Assembly (NCBI GenBank): GCA_012799255.1
Contig: JAAZLQ010000084.1
Span: 1 to 64,000 of the forward strand
Reading direction: 5' to 3'
Source of the DNA: Bacillota bacterium
Lineage (GTDB): Bacteria; Bacillota_G; Limnochordia; DTU010
Length of the DNA stretch: 64,000 nucleotides
Under the pieces are notes generated by a model. That model searched no databases and was not told the DNA's origin. It was given only the letters and a program-made list of their open reading frames with translations. Positions within the stretch are counted from its first letter, which is position 1; each line of letters opens with the position of its first letter. A program made the position numbers and the translations under genes. Of the stretch, positions 44,041 through 51,449 are shown one piece after another.

Positions 44041-44591
44041 GCACGCACCGTTTTTTGCTATCTGATTACATGATCATGGCCATGTTGGCTGCCATAGGTA
44101 TAGCCATAAAGGCTATTATTGTGCCTCTTGCGCAAATTGTCACCGGAGCCTTGTTCATCCCTGGTGGAGTTTTGGCTGGAGGATTTTACATGATGTTCTT
44201 GGTGCTCGGAAACGCGATTGTTGGCAAACGGGGAGCGGCTTTTATGATCTCCTTGATCCAGGCGGTTTTGGTAACAATTACTGGAACCCTCGGTTCCCAC
44301 GGCGCAGCCAGTCTATTTACCTATACCCTGGCGGGGGTAGCTGTAGAGTTATGCTTGCTCCTAATCCGCCACCATGGTTGTTGTGCTCTCTGCTGTTTCT
44401 TGGCTGGAATGGTGGCAAACTTGGCCGGGAGCTTTGCAGTTAATATTGCCATCTTCAAGTTGCCCTTCGTTCCTTTGATGCTTTCACTCTGTGTAGCAGC
44501 CCTTTCTGGTGGGTTAGGGGGACTTGTGGCCAACCTGGTAGCCCGTAACATTGAAGAGCTTGGACTAGTTAAGGGTAAGGAGGCGGTATAG
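44037..44591 (+). CDS. ECF-type S component-like membrane protein
   Basis: 184 residues, about five to six helices with small-residue-rich loops. The N-terminal AMLAAIGIAIKAIIVPLAQI and GGVLAGGFYMMFLVLGNAIVG fit ECF substrate-binding (S) components such as those related to CbiM/YkoE-like or QueT-like families. A CCALCC cysteine cluster lies in the middle. It would be the substrate-specific subunit for the EcfA/EcfA'/EcfT genes further down. Substrate not known; a pterin/molybdenum cofactor is inferred from the operon. Confidence 0.7.
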   Translation: MSTHRFLLSDYMIMAMLAAIGIAIKAIIVPLAQIVTGALFIPGGVLAGGFYMMFLVLGNAIVGKRGAAFMISLIQAVLVTITGTLGSHGAASLFTYTLAGVAVELCLLLIRHHGCCALCCFLAGMVANLAGSFAVNIAIFKLPFVPLMLSLCVAALSGGLGGLVANLVARNIEELGLVKGKEAV

Positions 44592-46040
44592 GTGAAAGGC
44601 TTAAGGGCGAGAGTCTCCACGCTTATTGTCGCGCTTTGCATTGTGTTTTGCGCTACTTGTAGTTCGGAGAGTCGCACCTTACGGGTCACCGGCGATGTGG
44701 AGCGGGAACAGGTACTCCAGGATTATCAAGGTTGGTTAGTTGATAGAATCCACTATGATGATCAAGTTCAAGAGGCTATCCCTTTACGGGCTATCTTAAA
44801 TGAGGTTGGGATCACCGGGAACGATGTGACCATTTTCTTCTCTTCCAGTGATGGGGCGGTGGCTAGAGTTCCCTTAGATCAAATCTTAGATGATGGCTGG
44901 CTTCGCTTGAGTAGCGAGTATGGGTGGCAGTTTATCTCTGAAAAACATCCCAGGCAAGCTAAAATAAAGTTCATGGATTATCTTGTGGTTGCTGCTTCTG
45001 AACCAAAATCGAAAGCACCTTGTGTACGCATCATCGATGAAAACAACGAAATAACACTTACTTATGGTGATCTCTTTATGGCTGATGGAATCAGCCGACT
45101 AGTTCTAGAGGGAGAGGCCAAAAAAGGATCATATAACACTACTGCCTACAGTAGGCGGACCTTGATTCCGATAGCCAACTATTTGCAGGACAGACAGTCA
45201 GGTGAGTTACGTGTTGCACTCGCCTATTATGCTGATGGGAGTCAGGGAGTCATTTCTTTGAATGGTTTTTTGGAATGGCGCGGTAATTCTGCAGATTATC
45301 TTGGTCCAGATGGGCGGAGTAGAAAGAAAAATATCATCGGCATCTGGGTTAACCCTCCTGAACTCTGTATTACCCAAATGGTCCCAGAAGCCCTAGTAGC
45401 TTTAGAGCATGGTTCAGTCCTAATTATTTTGCTTGATGGTTTAAGTTATTATGATCTTAAGGCTTTGGCTCCTCCATTCTTATCTGCCCAAAGTGTGAAA
45501 CAGGCTCGGACGGTGATGCCCTCCATAACTCCTGTTGCTCTTGGTTCGATCCTAACAGGCATGCTACCTAAAGAAAACGGGATAACAAACCGGGGTATGC
45601 GTGATCTAAAAGTTGATGACGTTTTCGCTCATGCAACAAAAATGGGAAAAAGCTCAGTTATGGTGGAAGGTTCTACAAAAGTGATAAACACAAGTGTACC
45701 ACAGCTGCTTAATCCTGATTTAGATAGTGATGGAACAACGGATGAGGAGGTTTTTGCCACTGCTCAAAAGCAACTAGCAACGGGAGTGGATCTTCTCTTT
45801 GTGCACTTCCATGGCTATGATGATATCGCTCACAGCCACGGTCCCCTTTCGCCAGAGGCGTCAGCCAAGCTGATGGAACTGGATGGTTATGTAGAATCAC
45901 TTTGTGTAGGATTTTCGGGAACGGTATTAGTGATCGCGGACCATGGGCAACATGCCACATCAGAAGATAAGTTGGGGGATCACGGAGAATTTCGTGCTCT
46001 GGATATGACAGTTCCCTGGATAAGGTGGGAGCAACCTTGA
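44592..46040 (+). CDS. Exported phosphodiesterase with N-terminal SUOX-fold-like region
   Basis: 482 residues. N-terminal export signal (VSTLIVALCIVFCATC). Residues ~30-270 contain SUOX-fold-like stretches (IPLRAILNEVGITGNDVTIF, FLEWRGNSADYLG). Residues ~275-482 are a type I phosphodiesterase/nucleotide pyrophosphatase core with its whole active site: LIILLDGLSYYD, MPSITPVALGSILTG (nucleophile Thr/Ser), HFHGYDDIAHSHGP, VIADHGQH and GDHGEFR. It should cleave a phosphodiester or pyrophosphate outside the membrane. GTG 44592 abuts the preceding stop. Confidence 0.72.
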   Translation: MKGLRARVSTLIVALCIVFCATCSSESRTLRVTGDVEREQVLQDYQGWLVDRIHYDDQVQEAIPLRAILNEVGITGNDVTIFFSSSDGAVARVPLDQILDDGWLRLSSEYGWQFISEKHPRQAKIKFMDYLVVAASEPKSKAPCVRIIDENNEITLTYGDLFMADGISRLVLEGEAKKGSYNTTAYSRRTLIPIANYLQDRQSGELRVALAYYADGSQGVISLNGFLEWRGNSADYLGPDGRSRKKNIIGIWVNPPELCITQMVPEALVALEHGSVLIILLDGLSYYDLKALAPPFLSAQSVKQARTVMPSITPVALGSILTGMLPKENGITNRGMRDLKVDDVFAHATKMGKSSVMVEGSTKVINTSVPQLLNPDLDSDGTTDEEVFATAQKQLATGVDLLFVHFHGYDDIAHSHGPLSPEASAKLMELDGYVESLCVGFSGTVLVIADHGQHATSEDKLGDHGEFRALDMTVPWIRWEQP

Positions 46041-46564
46041 AGAGACTGGAAAATGAAAACTTAGTAATTATCAGTTCGGTAGCAGTTTTGCTAGTTCTTG
46101 TGGTTGTCTTTGCTCACCTTAATGCAGGAAATGTCGATCTCAAAAAAGATCTTGAGATAAAGGCCGAGTTTGTTTTCGTTCATGATAGCGATAGTTATCG
46201 CGTGACGATGAATGATGTTTTAGCACTGAATCCAGTTGAGTTTACCGCTGTAATGAACACTAGTACCACCGACCCTACGCCTGTTACTTTTACTGGCGTT
46301 GAGCTTAGCAAGTTGTGTGAACGTTACAACATCCATATTTCCCCGGATTCAGTCGTCCTAGTGAAGGCTTTGGATGGTTATGCCTCAGCACTTACGGGGA
46401 GTGAAGTCCTAACGGAAGACAATGTCTACATTTGTATACACATGAACGGAGAAGCCTTAAAACCCAAGAAAGAAGGGGGTCTTGGGCCCTATCTAATGGT
46501 AATTAAGAACGTACAGTTTTCTCAGCGTTGGTGTAAGTTTGTAGAGGAGATTGAGGTTAGATGA
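46037..46564 (+). CDS. Membrane-anchored SUOX-fold-like domain protein
   Basis: About 175 residues: N-terminal helix (LVIISSVAVLLVLVVVFAHL) then one exported domain of the same kind as the first two genes: VTFTGVELSKLCERYNIHIS, VVLVKALDGYASAL, VYICIHMNGEALKP and a closing strand ending in EIEV. TTG 46037 overlaps the previous stop and has GGTGGGAG upstream. Its stop overlaps the EcfA start. It may hand substrate to the S component. Confidence 0.7.
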   Translation: MKRLENENLVIISSVAVLLVLVVVFAHLNAGNVDLKKDLEIKAEFVFVHDSDSYRVTMNDVLALNPVEFTAVMNTSTTDPTPVTFTGVELSKLCERYNIHISPDSVVLVKALDGYASALTGSEVLTEDNVYICIHMNGEALKPKKEGGLGPYLMVIKNVQFSQRWCKFVEEIEVR

Positions 46565-47253
46565 TCGCCCTACAAGGACATAAGGTTACCTTTAATTATC
46601 CCAAAAGTCCCCTTCTTTTTTCTGAGGTAGATATTCAGGTGGGGGAAGGAGAGTGTGTGGTTCTCACTGGATCCTCCGGTTGCGGTAAATCAACGCTTTG
46701 CCAGATCCTTGCAGGGATCATTCACCGCTCTATTCAGGGCAATCTGCAAGGAGAGGTGTTGTTATACGGGGAAAAAATCAGCAACCTCACTTTAGCTCAG
46801 GTCGTTAGCCAGGTAGGCATAGTTTTTCAAGACCCGGATAGGCAACTATTTTGCTCGACTGTAGAGGATGAGCTTGCTTTTGGGCCCGAAAACCTGTGTT
46901 TTACAAGGGGTGAGATCACGAAGCGCATTGAGCAGGTGTTAGAGGCAGTGGGGATCACATCCTTGCGAACAGCAGAAATCAGGACTCTTTCTCAAGGTCA
47001 AAAACAACTTGTGGCTCTAGCTGCAACCTTGACGCTAAAGCCTCGAGTGTTAATCCTCGATGAGGTATTCTCACCGTTGGATCGTAACTCGATCCGCCAA
47101 GTAAAAGAAGTGCTTGTCGGCCTAAGAACAAGCGGGTATGCCATCTTAATCGTTGACCATAATCCAGCGGGCTTGGAACTTGCAGACAGAATCTACAAAT
47201 TGGGAAATGGGCGAATACGGGAGGTGCGTTATGACCGCCATTGCACTCTCTAA
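46561..47253 (+). CDS. ecfA1: ECF transporter ATPase EcfA
   Basis: 230 residues. Walker A GSSGCGKST, the ECF-type Q-loop VFQDPDRQLFCSTVEDELAFGPEN, signature LSQGQKQ, Walker B LILDEVFSPLD and the switch His in IVDHNP. One of a pair of ATPases driving an energy-coupling-factor importer. ATGA overlap upstream; it overlaps the next gene by 23 bases. Confidence 0.92.
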   Translation: MIALQGHKVTFNYPKSPLLFSEVDIQVGEGECVVLTGSSGCGKSTLCQILAGIIHRSIQGNLQGEVLLYGEKISNLTLAQVVSQVGIVFQDPDRQLFCSTVEDELAFGPENLCFTRGEITKRIEQVLEAVGITSLRTAEIRTLSQGQKQLVALAATLTLKPRVLILDEVFSPLDRNSIRQVKEVLVGLRTSGYAILIVDHNPAGLELADRIYKLGNGRIREVRYDRHCTL

Positions 47254-47884
47254 CCTCGTTTTTGCATATCCGAAGAGCAGCTTTGTACTCTCTTGCTCTA
47301 ACTTAACACTATCACGAGGAGAGTTGACGCTGATCACAGGACCCAATGGCAGTGGCAAAACAACCCTTTCCAAATTAATGTGTGGGGTGCTAAAGCCTAC
47401 CAGAGGAATGGTGCAGATTTATGGAGTTGATACCGCAAAGCTGTCGCTTGGCGAAATTGGTAGTCGAGTTGGTTACCTTTTTCAAAATCCAGCAAGGCAA
47501 TTATTTGCCACCACCGTCTGGCAGGAAATGATTTGGGTCCCTGAGCTGCTCGGTCAAAACTCAGAATTGACCTGTAAAAGAGCTGATGAACTATTGGAAT
47601 GGTTTAATCTTTCTGCTCTCAAACAACACAGCATCTACCAACTCAGTAGGGGAGAGAAACAGAGATTGGCGTTGTGCACCATGCTAATGGGGGGAGCTGA
47701 GTTTTTTGTATTAGATGAACCCACTGCTGGTTTGGACCGTGAAAATATGAATAAACTCAATGTTCTTCTGGATGATCTCTTACTTCAGGGGAAAGGGCTA
47801 GCTATCGTTAGCCATGAACCGGAACTCTTTTCCCGCCATAATGCCCGCCAAGTGAGACTTCGGAAAGGGGTAGTTTTGGTATGA
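47231..47884 (+). CDS. ecfA2: ECF transporter ATPase EcfA'
   Basis: 217 residues. Walker A GPNGSGKTT, LFQNPARQLFATTVWQEM, signature LSRGEKQRL, Walker B FFVLDEPTAGLD, switch SHEP. ATG 47231 has GGAGGTG upstream, within the 3' end of ecfA1. The stop overlaps the ecfT start. Confidence 0.92.
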   Translation: MTAIALSNLVFAYPKSSFVLSCSNLTLSRGELTLITGPNGSGKTTLSKLMCGVLKPTRGMVQIYGVDTAKLSLGEIGSRVGYLFQNPARQLFATTVWQEMIWVPELLGQNSELTCKRADELLEWFNLSALKQHSIYQLSRGEKQRLALCTMLMGGAEFFVLDEPTAGLDRENMNKLNVLLDDLLLQGKGLAIVSHEPELFSRHNARQVRLRKGVVLV

Positions 47885-48612
47885 CAGAGTTGGATCCGCG
47901 AGTCAAACTTTTCTGGATGATCTTATGTACCAGTGGTGCCTTGCTATTTTCCCAGCCACTTTGGATGCTGGGTGTGGCCCTGTTCTCCTGTGGGGGAGCA
48001 CTCATATTTGGTGTAGAACCCCAAAGCATCGCTATGCGGCTGAGGCGATTTCTTCCCTTGTTAGCTATCTTAGTTGTTATGCAAACCTTGTTTACCAGGA
48101 CCGGGATACCTGTACTGATGGTAGAAAAGAGAGTCCTTGTTACTTCAGATGGATTAGTCCTGGGCCTGAATATGGTGATTAGACTTTTCGTCATTTTGTG
48201 TTCTGCGTCAGTTATGGCCACGGAAAACAGCCACAAGGTAATTGCTGCGTTAACTCAGATGGGTGTACCGTATCTGTTTTCATACATGTTACTAATGGCG
48301 CTAAAGTTTGTCCCTTCCTTTAGAACTGCCTTTGTAGATGCCATAACCGCGATCCAAATTAGGGGGGTTAACTTGAGGAAAGTTCCCTTCGGGCACAAGT
48401 TAAGGCTTTATTGTGCTCTCGTGCTACCTGTAGTGGCCGATGCGGTGGTTAAAGCCCAGGATTTGGCTATAGCTATGGAGGCCCGGGGGTTTGGTGCCCT
48501 GCCTAAACGAACCAGTAATGTGCAGGTGAACATGTCTAGACTGGATTGGCTAGTTACAATCTTGCTTATAGGGATGGGTGGCGTAGCATTCGGAGTTTAT
48601 TACTTGGCATAG
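47881..48612 (+). CDS. ecfT: ECF transporter transmembrane component EcfT
   Basis: 243 residues: opens DPRVKLFWMILCTS, about five to six helices, and both coupling-helix signatures are intact: IQIRGVNL and MEARGFGA. With the two ATPases and the S-like gene this completes an ECF importer. Having its own dedicated module inside the operon marks it as a group I (dedicated) system. Confidence 0.9.
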   Translation: MTELDPRVKLFWMILCTSGALLFSQPLWMLGVALFSCGGALIFGVEPQSIAMRLRRFLPLLAILVVMQTLFTRTGIPVLMVEKRVLVTSDGLVLGLNMVIRLFVILCSASVMATENSHKVIAALTQMGVPYLFSYMLLMALKFVPSFRTAFVDAITAIQIRGVNLRKVPFGHKLRLYCALVLPVVADAVVKAQDLAIAMEARGFGALPKRTSNVQVNMSRLDWLVTILLIGMGGVAFGVYYLA

Positions 48613-48624
48613 GAGGTGCCTCTT

Positions 48625-49377
48625 GTGAGGGTAATCGCAGTTAAAGGGATCACAAAATCTGGGAAGACGACGGTTTGCGAGACCATTATTGCTGGATTGC
48701 GTGAACGGGGCTATAGTGTGGGTTCAGTAAAGGAAATTCACTATGAAGGTTTTGCCATTGACCCTGATCCAACTGCCAATACTAGGCGTCATAGAACAGC
48801 AGGTTCAGAGTTGGTTACCGCTAGGGGAATTTACGAAACCGATATTCTCTATCAAGCTAAGCTCCCTATGGAACAAATCCTCAAACACTACGATCACGAT
48901 TATGTAGTTCTCGAAGGGGTCGCCGACTGTAATGTTCCGCTAATTATTACAGCCCACACAACGCAAGAAGTAGAACGTCAATTAGACGAACGAGCGATAG
49001 CTGTTTCAGGAGTTCTAGCTAACACTAATGTCCAAGAGGTTTTTGGCTTACCTGTTTTTAATGCTCTAGAAGATCCGAAAAGTCTAGTTGACTTGGTGGA
49101 AGACCGCGCTTTTGCTCCCTTACCATCCTTTGATCCAGAGTGTTGCCAAGGCTGCGGCTATAGCTGCCGTGAGTTAGCAGGGCGTATTGCCTGGCAAAAA
49201 GCTAAACGGGAGGATTGCATCCTCTGGTCTCAAGAGACGGAACTTTTAATTAACGGGGAGCCAATTTTTATGGTGCCTTTTGTGCAGAAAATTCTCAAGA
49301 ACGCGGTCTTAGGTGTAGCTCAAGAGCTCAGAGGGTTTAAGAGGCATAGTACAATCGAAGTTAGGTTTAAGTCATGA
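48625..49377 (+). CDS. mobB: MobB-like GTPase of molybdenum cofactor biosynthesis, Cys-rich tail
   Basis: About 250 residues. N-terminal P-loop GITKSGKTT and the MobB-type GYSVGSVKEIHYEGFAID with the THRHR-like NTRRHRTAGSELV. It helps MobA attach GMP to molybdopterin. The C-terminal ~85 residues carry CCQGCGYSC and a later Cys, a likely Fe-S or zinc site, then LLINGEPIFMVPFVQKIL, as in MobB of some clostridia and methanogens. GTG 48625 with AGGAGGTG 6 bases upstream; GTG 48616 lies inside that site. Confidence 0.88.
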   Translation: MRVIAVKGITKSGKTTVCETIIAGLRERGYSVGSVKEIHYEGFAIDPDPTANTRRHRTAGSELVTARGIYETDILYQAKLPMEQILKHYDHDYVVLEGVADCNVPLIITAHTTQEVERQLDERAIAVSGVLANTNVQEVFGLPVFNALEDPKSLVDLVEDRAFAPLPSFDPECCQGCGYSCRELAGRIAWQKAKREDCILWSQETELLINGEPIFMVPFVQKILKNAVLGVAQELRGFKRHSTIEVRFKS

Positions 49378-50015
49378 AGTTTGTCTCGCGCAAAAACCAG
49401 GTTACGTTGGAAAACGGAGAGGTTGTCAAGCGCTATTGCTCAACAAATGCCTTAGTTAGGGAGGCAGATGCCCTTAAATCTCTGGCTTATGCTGGGTTAG
49501 CAGTTCCAAGACTAATTAGTACAAACCAAAATGTGCTCAAAATGGAGTATGTTCCAGGCGAAACCTACCTAGAACATGTTGATTTAATGACTTTTGAAAA
49601 AGCCCATGCCTTAACTAGATGGCTTACTCATTTCCAACGTCTTACTGGTTTTGTGAAGGCAGATGTGAATTTACGCAACTTTATCTGGACGGGCACCACC
49701 TGCGTAGGATTGGATTTTGAAGATTCCCCTCTACGGGGCGAATTGGAGTTGTGTTTCGGTAAGGTTTTGGCCTTCGCCGTCACGTACACACCAGCCTTTA
49801 CACCGGCCAAAGCAAGGTGTGCAGGGCTTTTGTTGCAGTCTTTCTTAGTGTCAGGTGCAAAACCAGCAGCGATCAGAAACGCGTACTCACTAGAACTTCG
49901 GGCTATGAATTTGCGCAGAAAAAATGTTCTTGTAGACATCGAGCGGGCCATTTCGCTTTTTGACCAGACTTTGGAACGAACGGTTGATAATAGAGCAGAA
50001 GGAGGTGTTCTTTAG
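49374..50015 (+). CDS. Small kinase-like protein (RIO/APH fold) next to MobB
   Basis: 213 residues. The kinase landmarks are visible: GEVVKRY (Lys), READALKSL (Glu), hinge LKMEYVPGETYLEHV, catalytic loop ADVNLRNF (Asp...Asn) and GLDFEDS as the DFG-like metal motif. It is minimal, like Bud32/RIO or aminoglycoside phosphotransferase-type small-molecule kinases. The substrate is unknown; its place between MobB and the dehydrogenase suggests a cofactor intermediate. ATGA overlap with mobB; its stop overlaps the next GTG. Confidence 0.72.
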   Translation: MKFVSRKNQVTLENGEVVKRYCSTNALVREADALKSLAYAGLAVPRLISTNQNVLKMEYVPGETYLEHVDLMTFEKAHALTRWLTHFQRLTGFVKADVNLRNFIWTGTTCVGLDFEDSPLRGELELCFGKVLAFAVTYTPAFTPAKARCAGLLLQSFLVSGAKPAAIRNAYSLELRAMNLRRKNVLVDIERAISLFDQTLERTVDNRAEGGVL

Positions 50016-50545
50016 TGACCAGAAATACACAGGGAAATCCTCGGTCAGAAATCAATAACGAAATTTTGAAGCAGGTGGCAGAAGTGGCAGGGAGATGGAA
50101 AGGGAGGGCTGATATGCTTATTCCTGTTCTCCATGAAGTGCAAAGCATTGCAGGGAATGGCATTCCTAAGGAAGTGGCAAAAACCGTATCTGAGGCCATG
50201 GGGGTTCCGTTGGCAAAGATCTACAGCGTACAGACCTTCTATTCTTTCTTCTCCAAAGAAAGAAGGGGAAAAGTACTTATCAGATTGTGCAAAACGGCTC
50301 CCTGCCATGTGAAAGGTACCAAGAAGACGTTAGAAGCGTTTGAAAAGGCTCTGGGCATCAAAGCTGGGGAAACCACGCCAGATGGACTATTTACACTAGA
50401 AACATGCGAATGCATAGGTGCCTGTGATGTTTCTCCTGCGGCACTCATTGACGATACTGTTTATGGTCATTTGACTCCTGAGAAAGTGTCCGAGTTAGTT
50501 GACCAACTCAGAGCGTCGTATAAAGAATTGGATGGAGGTAATTAG
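50015..50545 (+). CDS. NuoE/HndA-like [2Fe-2S] subunit of formate dehydrogenase
   Basis: 176 residues of the 24-kDa thioredoxin-like family. Four cluster cysteines are present in CKTAPC and TCECIGAC. It links the flavin subunit to the [2Fe-2S] relay of an NAD-dependent or electron-bifurcating enzyme. GTG 50015 overlaps the kinase stop by one base. Confidence 0.92.
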   Translation: MTRNTQGNPRSEINNEILKQVAEVAGRWKGRADMLIPVLHEVQSIAGNGIPKEVAKTVSEAMGVPLAKIYSVQTFYSFFSKERRGKVLIRLCKTAPCHVKGTKKTLEAFEKALGIKAGETTPDGLFTLETCECIGACDVSPAALIDDTVYGHLTPEKVSELVDQLRASYKELDGGN

Positions 50546-50549
50546 ATTC

Positions 50550-51047
50550 ATGCACCAAGTGTTAATCTTTCTGCCTTTACTGGCAGCACTGTTGGATGTC
50601 CTTAATGTGCTCCCAACTCCATTTGGACGGGTGCTAGTTTTAGCAACCTTACTAGTTGGTGCAGTAGCTGCCCTACGACGACCTGGTTTTAAGTGGAGTA
50701 CACAATTGATGCGATCAGCCTTGATCAGTCTGGCAGGTGCCCTGGCAACCTTTGTTTTGAGCACTCGCCTGGGTTTGGGCACAGTAGTTGCTTCAGCATT
50801 GGTTGGGTTGGTCGGTTCCCGACTAGTCAAGGATCGTGAGCAGTTGGTGATGTATCTTGGGGCGTTTGTGGGCATGAGTTCAGCCTTGCGTTTTCCCACT
50901 TTCCCTCCTTTAATTGCAGCAGGACTCTTGGGTGGTTTGTTCTTTGAGTTGACCGATGAATGCTGGGTGGGTGTGGGAGGACGTTTGGGAACCATTGCTG
51001 CCTCTTCTGTCGTGGTTGTTCTCTCTTTGATTGGAGGTTTGGGATGA
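50550..51047 (+). CDS. Unknown membrane protein A, paralogue of the next gene
   Basis: 165 residues, about five helices. It ends with a short motif, WVGVGGRLGTIAASSVVVVL, that recurs in the next protein. Also seen: ASALVGLVGSRLVKDREQLV. I do not recognise a family. ATG 50550 has GGAGG 11 bases upstream; the longer frame from 50499 overlaps nuoE without support. Its stop overlaps the next start (ATGA). It sits between nuoE and nuoF of the formate dehydrogenase. Confidence 0.65.
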   Translation: MHQVLIFLPLLAALLDVLNVLPTPFGRVLVLATLLVGAVAALRRPGFKWSTQLMRSALISLAGALATFVLSTRLGLGTVVASALVGLVGSRLVKDREQLVMYLGAFVGMSSALRFPTFPPLIAAGLLGGLFFELTDECWVGVGGRLGTIAASSVVVVLSLIGGLG

Positions 51048-51445
51048 GTACCTTGCTACTTAGCATTATCTTTGCATTACTTTGTGGAACTGCCGGTTTT
51101 TGGTTAAGACAAAACACTAAGCTCAGTGTAGTAGAGGTATCCGCCCTGTTAGCTTTGGTTGCAGGATTGGTTTTGCCCCGGCTTTTCACCGAGGGAGCTC
51201 TTTTTGCCCTCGTTTGTACAGCGGTTTCTTATGCGACAATGTGTAACAGCAAACGGGTATGCAACTATCTCGAAATGCTTATTGTCAGCGGGATCTGTGC
51301 TCTGGTAGTCTTTTTTGGGCAAAACGTGTTAGTGGGCGTAGGGGGCAGGTTAGGAACTTCTGCTGCTATATCTGTTTTGATCTTCGTGTTGGCTAAAAGT
51401 CTCTTTAGTCTTGGTGATAACAAAGGCGTGGTCTCAAAGGAGTGA
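51044..51445 (+). CDS. Unknown membrane protein B, paralogue of the previous gene
   Basis: 133 residues, about four helices, sharing VGVGGRLGTSAAISVLIFVL with its neighbour at the corresponding C-terminal position. A CNSKRVCNYLEM segment lies mid-protein. ATG 51044 lies in the previous stop with GGAGGT upstream. The pair probably forms a heteromeric membrane complex; a formate/ion channel or membrane anchor for the dehydrogenase are guesses. Confidence 0.65.
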   Translation: MSTLLLSIIFALLCGTAGFWLRQNTKLSVVEVSALLALVAGLVLPRLFTEGALFALVCTAVSYATMCNSKRVCNYLEMLIVSGICALVVFFGQNVLVGVGGRLGTSAAISVLIFVLAKSLFSLGDNKGVVSKE

Positions 51446-51449
51446 AGAG

